A stretch of 64,000 nt of DNA from Phytophthora hibernalis (Eukaryota; Oomycota; Peronosporomycetes; Peronosporales; Peronosporaceae). The stretch lies in assembly GCA_012656075.1 (NCBI GenBank), contig JAAKBF010000046.1:218575-282574 (forward strand). The letters run 5' to 3'. Below the pieces are notes generated by a model. That model searched no databases, had not been told where the DNA came from, and worked only from the letters and a program-made list of their open reading frames with translations. Every line of letters starts with the position of its first letter. The first letter of the stretch is position 1. The position numbers and the translations under genes are program-made. Positions 10,641 to 21,081 of this stretch are shown here, piece by piece.

Positions 10641-11611
10641 TGTACCCACTGGTCTAGCTTAGGCATCCCTAGTGTAGGTTACCCAAACTCTGGATTTCCC
10701 TTCACCACATTAATCTGCTCGGCGGCTTTGGACAGCCGTGTTCCTCGCAGTCTGGTATTGTTTACCGCTTTGGCATTGGTTACAGTGTTACTCATAAACT
10801 GTCATATCTCATATACACTATTACATGATACTTACTTTGAAGTTCATGTTAGTAAGTGTCAAGTGAGGGCCATCTACAGCAAAACAACCAAGCCTAGTTG
10901 CAGTGTAGATAACATACCATGCTTGGGAGGGTTTGTGCGACATAACTATAAGATGCAGCGATTGGTATAATAGCATTCATGAGAATCGTGAGCCACCTCA
11001 AGCTACTCAGAACTCCACAGTCATTTCGATTGCACTTTACCACTGCTAATGATAGTGTTATTTTTAGCCAAGCAAAAGATAGTTATAATTCGAGTTGCAA
11101 GAATGGCCAGTATTTATACAGTAATTGAGATTAACTCCCTTTCTCGGTACGTGTACATGTAATATAATAATAGGAAGTGTTTAGCGTTACAAACCGTGAC
11201 AAACGTCAAGCACTCGTGAGTGACGATAAGTTAAAGACAATTCCCAAAATTCATGCCGAGCAATTTTCTGCAATCATTGCGCACGTCTTTCCATCCCTTC
11301 ATTCCCGAATTCCCCCTCTCCTGCTCAAGCCGAATTCTCCCCTCTCCTGCTCAAGCTGACACGCCCCACCGGCATCGTACGTCTCCTGCTTGGGATATCC
11401 CACTCGCCTCTGCCCTACGACGCATTCGTTTACTAAATGCTGGATTTAGATGGCACAGCAGTCATCTAGAACAGCTCCAGTATCTTCCCACGGAGACGAA
11501 GAGAACTCTGTGCGGGTTGTATGTCCCGGTGTTGATCGCATCTGACACGCGGACTGGGACCTACATGTTGGAATACATGCAAACCTCTTCACAGCTTTAT
11601 CGCGTAAAATG
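10641..11611. other. No gene seen between Gypsy-1 and MULE-1
   Basis: AT-richer sequence with only short, unconvincing open frames. A repeated phrase CCCCTCTCCTGCTCAAGC occurs twice near 11309-11356. It may hold the 5' part of MULE-1, but no terminal inverted repeat was found by eye. Confidence 0.5.
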
Positions 11612-12217
11612 TCGACTCCAGCCAGGACCCGTAAGAAGAAGACTGGAGCCACGCAAAAGTGGACGTGCAACGAATTGATTCCAGAAAACAAAATGGCTGT
11701 TATTACACGAAGTTGAGTGTACACATGCGGGAGAACCGAAGTCTCGTGGTAGTAGCGCACATACGGGGCACATGGTTCAAGGCGCGCATTGAAAGGCTTC
11801 CATTTCAGTGACGTTGATGCTGAATGAGGACGCAACCCAGTACCAGGTCAAGGTAACCCGGTGTATCTCAACGCACAACCATCCTGTACAGCACAGCATT
11901 TTCACGAACTATGATGATGAGGTGTTGCAAGAGGTGGAGGATCTCTGTCTTGCGGGATCGAAGCCGCGCTTGGTCTTACAGTACATTCGGAGGTCGACTG
12001 GTACGTGGTAATGTGAACGTAAGGTAACATGCCAATTATGGCACGGTTTCAAAGCTGCTCCGAAATCTTCGCACAATTTACCGTTATAAGCAAAACATTT
12101 CGTACGCAGACTGATAGATACAAAGAAGAAGAATAGATCTATCCAGTGATATTTTTGTGGACTGAGGACAAACACAATGTAAAAGTTACGAGGGCCGAAA
12201 TTTAGCGGTGCATTTAA

Positions 12218-12516
12218 CCCTTTTGTTGCCGACTGGTCCAAAACGTGGCATAATGCATCGTTTTACTAAAATCGTCCAATCAAATATTATGATTTTAATA
12301 TTGACCAATAATATGTCTACCGGAAAATTGACCAAAACGATGCATTATGCCACGTTTTACAAATATCACCCAAAACATTTTCTGGTCATTAAAGAAAACT
12401 TAGAATATAGTCACCGGAAAGTAATAGTAAAACGAGGCATTATGCGTCGTTTTGCAACTTTATCTTGGTTAAAGTATACATATTTTCAAATAGAAAATGT
12501 ATGGGCAACAAATGGG
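12218..12516. mobile_element. piggyBac-type MITE built from ~95-bp tandem units
   Basis: A TTAA is present on both sides (12214-12217 and 12517-12520). The ends are CCCTTTTGTTGCC and, inverted, CCCATTTGTTGCC, matching in 12 of 13 bases. TTAA duplication plus CCC ends are the piggyBac hallmark. Inside, a 25-bp quasi-palindrome of the form AAAACG...GCATWATGC...CGTTTT occurs at 12240, 12334 and 12429, about 95 bp apart, and the spacers also share ACCGGAAA. No coding capacity. It is nested in the pogo-like element. Confidence 0.85.
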
Positions 12517-12537
12517 TTAAGAGAGGTTTTAGCTGGA

Positions 12538-14017
12538 CTAATTAGTGGCACGGTCTAAATTACCTACTCGTATGTGCCTGCCATCAGTCGTTCTTTCGTT
12601 ACGAGCCTCCCTGCGACATCCACAGTGAAGCGGTTTCTTTTGCCAGCCACAGCAACAGGGGAGCAGCAGCACCTCGTTACGCACCTCTTCGGTGACCGCT
12701 TCGCGGTGTTTCATCCACTCCGCCGCACACATTGTTCCGTTGACACCGCCACTTCCATACAAGTCCCAGCGCGTTTTCAGCGCTACTGATGACAATGACC
12801 AGATGCCACACTCCGGAAGCCATTAATGCAGCTCGCTGGTTTGTCTGCGAGGGCTCGTACAGGCGATTTCAATTGCCTTGGACTTCCTGAGCACAGGGTC
12901 TTTGACAGCGCACAGCCGCTCAAGCATAAGCTCTTGTACGCAGTCCTTGTAAGGTTTGAACACGTTGGAAAAGGTGGGACGCATTAGCCGGCAATGTCAC
13001 CAGCATGATTCCACACTCGACACACGTCTCAGCTGCCTCTTTAATTCCATAAACCCGGTAAACCTGATATGGTTTAGAATATCGTTTTAAGCTGGGTTGA
13101 TGTAGCCATTTGTTTACCTGGGCCAATGTGCGTGGAGCTGTTGTCCATGATTAGCACCACCGGCTTCTTCAGCTCGGTGATCTCCCCACAAAAACTGGAG
13201 CCACTCCAATGAAGATATTCTTGTTGCAAAATCCTTTGGGGGCTCCCGTGATTGCGGCGCTCTTGATATTAAGAGCGGCGATGTCTTCTCAGAGTCACTT
13301 TCCTGGGACAATCAGCAAAGGGTACCAGAAGCCATAACAGCACCTACGACCTTCATGTGAAAGCTGGGATTAGTCTCTTTGCGCCATACGTTGGTGGAGC
13401 CACGCACAGCTACCACTTTGCGCCGAGCCGTCTTTGGCATGAATGAAGTTTCGTCCATGTTGAAGACGCGGCTGGCGTCGATCTTCATCTCAACGAATAG
13501 TTTCGCCAACATGTAGTAGAATAGCATGCCTACCCCTTCTTCACCAGCAGCATTGCGCACCCGCGCAATGCTTTAAGCAAGCCGGATTGATAGAGCGGGT
13601 GGTGCCCGATGAAGCGCCGGTAACAGCCTCCCGTAAGCATCCTAGTTGGTGTTATGCGCGTCGGCATAGGCCGAGACATTGCATTGCCAAGCATAACACT
13701 TGCCTTCGCGATTATCCCATTGCGCCCAACCGGCACCCCGCAGCGCTGCATTGCGGCCACCCACCCCGCCAGGTCATCCTCTAGATCGGTGGGAACCAGA
13801 GGCTTAGGCCCGGGGCGCCTGGGTGTTGATCTGCATTTTGTGTCCAATTGACCAACCGAAACAGTGTGCGCAGGGGCAGAGGCGACGTCCGCGCAATCGC
13901 AGCATTTTTCTCGCCTGCAGCTACACGCACCAGCGCATGATCGATGGCTTCGTTGGTGTGCGTGGTCTCCTCCTCAGTCTCGAACGCGTGGAGCCCACAA
14001 ATGCGTGGAAGCCACAT
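12538..14017 (-). pseudogene. Pogo/Tigger-type DDE transposase
   Basis: Minus-strand fragments in several frames: an N-terminal helix-turn-helix-like piece (13781-14017, AIDHALVRVAAGEKNAAIA), a CENP-B-like middle (13530-13847, LEDDLAGWVAAMQRCGVPVG), the first catalytic Asp in RVFNMDETSFMP (13312-13560), the second in PVVLIMDNSSTH (about 13130-13170, in another frame) and the region VTLPANASHLFQ (12920-13126) that normally precedes the third acidic residue. This order is that of pogo/Tigger transposases (CENP-B HTH plus DDE_1). Frameshifts between almost every block make it inactive. A basic tail rich in Arg ends at 12538. Confidence 0.82.
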
Positions 14018-15430
14018 AGGCTTATTGACTGTATAATTTAATATGAACTTTCAAAAATGCGGACCGTGCCAACAACTGATCCAAAAATAGACTAGCCAAT
14101 GGCCTGTGAGAACGCGTTTTTTTGTTTTAATTGGTGGAAAAAAGCGCACCGTGCTACGAATTGGGACCGTGCCATACTGGCATTTTACCTTACTTTTCGT
14201 TTGTTTTAACTACTCACTCGTTTGTATGATTGTACGGTTTGTGTTTGAACAAACGATGCTGACAAGAAGGTAATTCTGCGTGACGTGCACAATTTAGTGC
14301 AACGTCTCAAGCGTGATCGGCTAACTGCCGCCACGGTTGAAGCAAGACTGGAACTTGTCCTGCGGTCATTTTGTGCCTCTGTTGGAAATAGTGACACAGT
14401 GTTTGTCGACGAGAAAAAGATGGCCCAACCAATCGCGGTCCAGTCGCACCAGATGCGCCGTTTTTAGGCTTTCCCCGAGGGCGTCCTTCTAGACAGTACC
14501 CACAACACCAATGTGTCCCACGATAAGCTATTCAGCTTCATGGTCAATGACGTATTTGGGCAGGTTTGTGCTCCTGATAGATCTTTACGTGGTTCCCATG
14601 TAAACGAATTCGTTGGCTTATTCCGTCGTGGTTTGATTCAGCTGGGACAGTATGTCCAACATGCACTCATAGAAAACGAGAGCCATGCCAGTATGAAGGA
14701 TGCCGTTCTCGTCTTCAAGAATGCTGATCCTACATGGGACCAGATCAGGGTCTTCATTATTGACAAATATTTTCGTAAAGCGTCCCTGCTGTGGAAAGCG
14801 TTTCCTCGTGCTACTTTGCTGGTTCCATGTCAAGAAGCCAGTGCGCACTAAGATGGGGAAGAGTGAATACGGTGGACGCTTTACGTTCGATATGGGGAAG
14901 GTGGAAGATAGTGTGGACATGATGCTTCATGCAGAGGACGAGGCGGTGTACGACAATGGCTTCGCTTTTTGTATTATATTCTCGACGGCCACGACAAAGT
15001 CGGAGACCTACCGGAAGCTGTTCACCCGTTGCTGAAATATTTCCTTAAGAACTGGGATAGCTGCAAAGATATGTGGAGTGCTTATACTAGAGCAGGACTC
15101 TCGCACCTCGGCAACAACACAGAAAACATGTGCTAACGATTAAAAAGTGTTGACGTGTTCTTTAAAATAACCGATTGTGATGCAAATGCTGTGTAGGTTG
15201 GAGGCATCGTGGGGTAGTGTCAAAGACATCCTAAAGCCAGAGATGGGACTGATGAATGTGGGAAACCCTTTTGTTTTTAGAGACTGCCTCGGAGATGGAA
15301 TACGCCTCCAAATTCAACGTGGTCAGGCATAGGGATTTATCACTATAACGACAACCAATTGAACAAGGTAGCCTGTGTGGTAAACCCGCATGCGTTCAAG
15401 TTGATCATGAGTGACAATAACAATTAAAGT

Positions 15431-16587
15431 CAATTGAGAGCACTCTCACGACATTGCTTCCGAAAACAGTCAGTAAATTTAAGTCCAAGCGTGTTCACTC
15501 TCCGTACCAAGAAGATATATACCTCTACAAAGCTTGCCGCGGGGACGAGGCATGGTAACAGGCCTGGGATCGTAGTGGCGAGGACGTTGTCGTAAGAGTA
15601 AACGTTTGAATACACTTACCTCTGCAACGTGAAGTCTGTGTTACAGTCGAGACACAATCGTCAAATATCAGCGCACTACAACCACATTTTGAAGACCACT
15701 GTGGATTATTGGCTCCCCAACCAGTCCCAAGCTCTGGAGAAGAGGCACAACCAAACGTGTTTTGTGAATCGGTAGTACCGTGTTTTGCACATTTCAGCTG
15801 GCGAATTTGTGTAAACGTACACATTAATATGTGAAATTGTTTGTGGCCCATTGGCGTCATTTTGAAAGATGGAACCTGTGCCCGGACGGAGAATCTCGCC
15901 CTTGATCGCCCTTGCAGAGTCCGTGTACCTGCTCAGCCGTTTGGCTTTCATCATACCACAGCGATATGCGCACGCAGAGTCGCACACAGGAGCACGCCGA
16001 GACATGTATCGCTTCCGTCGAGACTTGGGCTTGAAATACCCGACTTTAGACGAGCGGGCGACTCGCGAGCGGCGCTGTGATTCCGCGTACGGAGGGCCGC
16101 TCTCTTCTCTTCTCCGACCCCCGAGTCATTGTTGTGTGTCCCACAGTCACAATCTTGTGGTATGCGGTATAATGCGCACGAATTTGGCTCGGATCTAGAA
16201 CAACGATATCCTTCCCGAAAGCCCTGGCTACCACCGAAACCTATGCCAGTATGTGTGTTCAGTTCAAACGTGGACACGACCAACACTCTGACGATTACAG
16301 TCGCCGATTGTAACACACGTTGACACTCGTTTCCTGATCTCATACACCTTTTGACGTTTTCCCTTCCTAACTAGTACCAGTGGTATTAGCAGAGGTATAT
16401 GCGGTGGTACACCGCGCACCTGTAAAAGTCACATCAACTTACTTCGAGTTTGAAAGAGCTGAATCGTGATGTCTCTGCCCCGTAGCCATCACCCGGTGAT
16501 TCACCGTGTCTTCTGCCCGCACATCTTGATTTAACTAAGAAGAAGCAAATCAGGATCGAGTGTCTCGAATTACGGCACGGCTCGTCT
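15431..16587. other. Unassigned stretch with one weak ORF
   Basis: No recognised gene. The most protein-like open frame is plus-strand 15869-16198 (109 codons, beginning MEPVPGRRISPLIALAESVY and containing RRDMYRFRRDLGLKYP). It is not recognised and could be a fragment of an unknown element. The rest has only short overlapping frames. Confidence 0.35.
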
Positions 16588-17350
16588 TAGGCCCTGGTTT
16601 CTCCGTCGGTGTCTGGGTCTCGGAATAAAAGAAGCGATGGGTGGTTTATTCCCCGACGAGGCTTTTATTCCCACCCCATGGGGGTGGGAATTAATGATTC
16701 TGAGATAGATATAAAGTCGGAGAGGCAGTTGCCAGACCGTCAAATCATGCAAAATCCTGATGTACGACGAAAATATGCGAAGTTACACCCCTTCAACAAC
16801 CAACCTCCATCCTTTACTAGACAACACTTTATTCAAGTCACTTTACAAAAATGACGGAGGGATTTGCTAGTTCCACCAATCACATTTTATTTAGCATGAT
16901 TTTGACTAGTTAATACTGCGTAGTTGCTTATCAGAAGAAATACTGACCAATCAAGAAACGTCATTGTAGGTCATAAACGATTCATTTCTTTAGACCAGCT
17001 CCATGTGTGCGCTTTTCCCGGCACATTCTCCAGTTGCAGAGAACTTCGGTACAACGATTCACGCCTAGAACGAGTTTGAAAGGGTATACAGATCAGCAAC
17101 CCAACTCTCAGCACCAGTAATCTAGGACAGCGTCGGGGTTTACAGTAATCTGCTTCCTCAGCGAACACCTGATATATATAAAGAATGCAAGTATATTTTA
17201 TGTGAAAGCCTTCTCTGTATCGTCCACCTTTCTGTCTGTACATACAATTTAAACGGTTATTTATTTTTGGGTGTTCGCTGAGGAAGCAGATCACCGTACG
17301 AGGTCGTTTATCCCCAGACCCAGACATCGACGGAAATACCATGGCCTAAC
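16588..17350. mobile_element. Small non-autonomous element with ~45-bp terminal inverted repeats
   Basis: The left end (from TTAGGCCCTGG at 16588) and the inverted right end (from TTAGGCCATGG at about 17348) align over about 45 bp including an identical TGTCTGGGTCT block. Inside the left end is a hairpin at 16668-16692 with arms ATTCCCACCCC and GGGGTGGGAAT. Near the right end a second inverted pair, ATCTGCTTCCTCAGCGAAC and its complement, spans about 17147-17290. No coding capacity. The target duplication is not clear, so the superfamily is unassigned. Confidence 0.65.
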
Positions 17351-18242
17351 GCAGGTAGAATTGTAGAATATTCTACCGAGGTCAAAATGTGCTATAAACA
17401 CGCGAATACTACAATTCCCTCATTCTACATCTCGACGGGAATAGAACGTAACACATTCTACCCCTTCGAGGAGAATACAGGCTACAAACCCTCCTTTTGG
17501 CGAAAGTAAGGCACACTATGGAGCTATCAAGAATGCACTTGGCATCGGGCTGTAGGAGAGGGGATTGACGTGCGAGATAGGTCGCTTGCGTCTGGAGCGC
17601 CACTCGAAGCAGAGGTCATGCCCGTGTCTTCTTTTCACTTCTTCACAGATGATCCACACTGAGGTGTTGTATGTGGAGCTGTAAATGGTACCATCGTAGA
17701 ATCGCAATCAAATCATATCTTGGATTTATGTACAGATGTAGAGTCCTGCAGGACGGATGTCGCTCGGCATTTGAGTTATGCTTCGCAAAGGCAGTCGCTA
17801 AGCCCCGCGAGATTAAAGCAACCTCGGGGCGAGGGCGTGCTTAAAAAATTGGCGTTGGGACCGCCTACTCAATTCCGCGCGGGCTCGTTACACCTTTTAC
17901 CTGCAACCGCTCGCCTCAGTTGCCCCCTCACCCCCTCTTTCTATTACTGAATATGTATCCACTTTTTGCTGTTTTTATCGCTTCTACCCGATTCTCCCGT
18001 TCACTCCGTTCTCCGTGAACGCGTGAACCGTTCCTCCCTGACGACGTTTTATGCAACAGCCTATTACGCAATCGACCGCGAAAAAAGTAGAACCTGTACT
18101 ACAATTATACCGCCGTTAGGAACGGCCCTAAGGTCGCCCACGGATATATTGGTGTCACTTAGTTAAACTAACGACTTCCTACCTTGGTTGAATCTCCGAA
18201 TTCACACTAAGTCCGATTCGTACTTATTGTGACACATGTGCT
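17351..18242. other. No gene seen between two transposons
   Basis: Mixed sequence with no ORF that I can support and no repeats of note. A C/T-rich tract lies at about 17905-17945. Confidence 0.45.
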
Positions 18243-18250
18243 GCTATGGG

Positions 18251-20649
18251 CAGGCCACTTTAAAAGAGGAAATTGGACCAAATTCTCTCACCTTACCTTT
18301 ATTAAGAATGACATTTGACATCCGACTATCGGTATGAAAATGACCGAGTTTGTGGGAATTATAAGTGGTGACATTCGATTTGTAAAGTGGCGCAGTGGCT
18401 AATGCGAAATACAGTCGTTGGTACATGGATTATTACACAGATGAAAACGACCTGCCACACGAGATGGCTTTCAATGCGTAAGGTGACTTCTTGGTTAGTA
18501 AAGCACCGAACACGGGTGATGATTCAATGGCGAAGAAAAACCGGTTTGCAGTCCATCAAAACAGTGATGGGTGGGTGATACTGTGCAGCTTAAGGGCAGT
18601 TCTTAAGGTCTTAAACGCTGTTGCCACTACATTCGGTAATTCGGTCCAACGACTGCAAGGCCATAGTACCTTACCTTTACAACAGGTAGCCCAGCTGAAT
18701 TCCTTGAACTCGGCGCTTTCAGATGACTGTGTGGTGGCCAGACCCCATGCTCCAAGAATGATTCACCAGCTACTTCTTGATGAATCGTACGTGGTCAGGG
18801 AGACGTACGCCGTGAAAGCGTCGGACGCACTAGACTTCATTAACGACCGTAGAACGTTTGTCATCGATATACTTCGGGATTTACCGCAGGAAGAAGTATC
18901 AAGTTGCGCTCGCACGGTTGCAGTCTTTTTTGGCTTGTACGTCGAGATATCAAAAATTTGTTGCGACTCACAACGCACAGAATGCAGCTGACAACGTGCA
19001 GCTACCACCTATTTTCCTACATCATTATTTTGCGCTCTTATTCGTGAGGACCGGCCTCGCCTGGAATCAGGGCGGACACCAGAACGTATAGAAGCTATTG
19101 AGACCGATCACCAAGAGCTAGTCCAGACATGTCGTGGAGATGCGGACTTGCATGGAGCCTTGGATAAATGCTCTGATGATAAAACCATGCTGGATGGGCT
19201 CTAGTAGTAGGAGGATACTCTACACTGTAAGAGTTTTGTGGGGTTAGCAACTGTGTTCCCAAATACAGCGACAGTGGAGTCAGATTTCTCAGTCATCAGT
19301 TGGGAGAGCAATGAATATCGCCAGTCTCTAACATATTTCTCGTTGGAAGGTATTCTGCATGCCAAACAGCTCGCTCTGGTCTCTGGGCTTGTCGGTGAGA
19401 GAGAGTAGCACGCGGAAGAAAAAGGTGGGAAGCTGAAACCACGACGCGGTCATTGCAGCGCAGATGATTACGGCGCTACATGCTGCAGCCTGCCATGAAG
19501 AAAAGCTGACCGTGCTAACACGGGTGAGGCCAATATTTGCTGTCGATAGAGGCGGCAATGCAATAATGGCAACGACAACAACGGCAAATGCAAAATGAAC
19601 AGAATGAGTGGCACAACGTCACGATGCATCCTCGCGACCTTTCAGGATATAATCACATAACCGGGAGCGGAATGAAACTTTGTTTAATTCTTTGAAATTT
19701 ATTTCAGAGTATATCAGTGATCCGATTTTCCGCTCAAAAGCATGTTTTCCAAAAATCACAAAAATCAACAACACGCACCAGCTCAATAGCTCATCTCCAA
19801 ATCTAATAAACTCTCAAGACCTGACAAAATTACATGTCAATTTTTGCTTTTGGTCTGATTCCTCTCATAATACAACTTCAACTTGCTAACTTTAGAGATC
19901 CCGACGTTGACACGAGCCAAAGTCACTCCAATGACTAATATATATCGAGAACTAGTCAAAAAGCTGCGTGTTGCCTGTGGCGTGCTAGTTCAACATTCAC
20001 GCAACATCTATGAAAAGTTTCCTTCCAATTATAACAATAGAAGCCCAACAGTGCTATTTTGAAGCGGCTATTATAGTCGTACCCAGTACGTGCAACCAGG
20101 ATCTGAACATGCTCAAAGACAACATGACTGGGACTCTGTGGAGCACATCCACATCGCGACGTCTACTTCAAGGCGGGTGGGTGGTTCTGTTGTCCGGCAG
20201 AATTAGACATTTTCCACACAAACTAGGAAGCTACATGCACTCAACTATTAATAGCAGCCCCTCCGTGGATATGTATCAACCTGAGTATCTCCCAAGATGA
20301 AACCTAAATACAATTTACCGCTCCTCATGTTCGCCTCTCCCTTCCACGATTTTAAAACGCATTCTTCTAAAAAAATTACAACATTTGGCATGGAAGCTAG
20401 TACCGGTAGCTTCCAAAGGGCGGCTCCACGAGGCTTTAGCTCCGCAAACGCGGTGAAAGCAGGTCACCACCATTTCATTCGAATTTCAGAGCTCGCCCGG
20501 GCGCTAGCGCACGGCCTTGTCATTCAAAACATTTATACTAGTTTCACTAAACTTGAAGCATTCCCTCACCTTACCATTTTTAAGAGTGCCTTACATACCA
20601 CGATTAGCTTAATAGTGGTAGAGTGAGGATTTCCCTTTAAAGTGGCCTG
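18251..20649 (+). mobile_element. hAT transposon with perfect 8-bp target duplication
   Basis: The left end CAGGCCACTTTAAAAG (18251) matches the inverted right end CAGGCCACTTTAAAGG (20649). The 8-mer GCTATGGG is present directly outside both ends (18243-18250 and 20650-20657). An 8-bp duplication and a CAG-type terminus are characteristic of the hAT superfamily, and a degenerate hAT-like transposase lies inside. The right 1.1 kb (19560-20649) is non-coding; it holds a short hairpin at about 20396-20418 (arms GGAAGCTA and TAGCTTCC). The perfect duplication shows that no rearrangement has happened at the ends since insertion. Confidence 0.88.
18491..19407 (+). pseudogene. hAT-like transposase remnant
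   Basis: The coding signal is broken over at least three frames. The first part (18491-18991) has a helical segment around VLKVLNAVATTFGNSVQRLQ. The later part (19240-19407) reads FPNTATVESDFSVISWESNEYRQSL then FSLEGILHAKQLALV, which resembles the C-terminal dimerisation region of hAT-type transposases in oomycetes (a family-level memory, not a search). Stops at 18989 and a double TAG at about 19203-19208 disrupt it. Its position inside an element with hAT ends supports the call. Confidence 0.65.
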
Positions 20650-20657
20650 GCTATGGG

Positions 20658-21081
20658 CGACTTCGCAAATGACTTGTAATTTGTATGTGGCGGTTAAGCG
20701 AAACGCCCAAAATCTGCCAATATCTTTCACGAGAAGTATTTCAAGTAACTTACATGCGCTTTGGAAATTGTTGGGCGACCTCGAAGTAAATAGAAAAAAG
20801 CAGAAGTTAACCTGACTGCTAACCGTCACTGAAATTTGGGATGGATGCCATACCATCATGATCGTCACGTAGTCGATTGGGGCTGCGTTAACTTCCCGGT
20901 TTGCTCTTCTAGAATTTCCCCACCTGGTATCTCAAAAATATTCAGGGCAATGCGACGTAGCAAGCGTTTCCATAATGTGGTCGCCCAAGAATAGTGAACT
21001 TGACTCGAGTCTCAACGTGAATGACGTCGGACGTGCGAGGCACCTTGATCAAGGGGTCCCTTTTTCACGAGTGTGTTGTTC
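20658..21081. other. Upstream region of the coiled-coil gene
   Basis: About 420 bp between the hAT element and the ATG at 21082. I see no clear match to the oomycete initiator here, unlike the elicitor genes. Confidence 0.4.

Larger units (their letters stand above)
12022..14190 (-). mobile_element. Pogo/Tigger-like DNA transposon nested in MULE-1
   Basis: Terminal inverted repeats begin AGGTAACATGCC at 12022 and, inverted, AGGTAAAATGCC at 14190. They match over about 26 bp (both reach TATGGCACGGT) with one mismatch and a one-base gap. A TA dinucleotide flanks each side (12020-12021 and 14191-14192), as expected for the Tc1/mariner/pogo target duplication. The transposase is on the minus strand. 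The element interrupts the reading frame of MULE-1 and itself contains the MITE at 12218-12516. Confidence 0.85.
11612..15430 (+). pseudogene. MULE transposase (MULE-1), split by a nested transposon
   Basis: A Mutator-like transposase, which cuts and pastes its element. The N-terminal part starts MSTPARTRKKKTGATQKWTC (11612), passes a basic segment, and includes VKVTRCISTHNHPV (about 11850), typical of the DNA-binding region of oomycete MULEs. The catalytic part follows at 14280-15130: RDVHNLVQRLKRDRL, LLDSTHNTNVSHDKLFSFMV with a DDE Asp, then SHASMKDAVLVFK, FIIDKYF and LGNNTEN. The two halves are separated by a 2.17-kb pogo-like insertion at 12022-14190. In addition there are stops at 11716 and 14465 and frameshifts after 14850, so it is dead even without the insertion. 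The C-terminal end is indistinct, near 15430. Confidence 0.82.

Noticed and set aside
12000..14260. MULE-1 intron containing the pogo insertion (GTACGT at about 12000)
   Set aside because: No AG acceptor in the right phase exists between the insertion and the resumed coding frame at about 14255, so an intron is not supported.
18385..18460. tRNA-like A box (GTGGCGCAGTGGCTAATGCG)
   Set aside because: No B box (GGTTCGA-type) or acceptor stem partner follows within a tRNA length; the match is limited to the first 20 bases.
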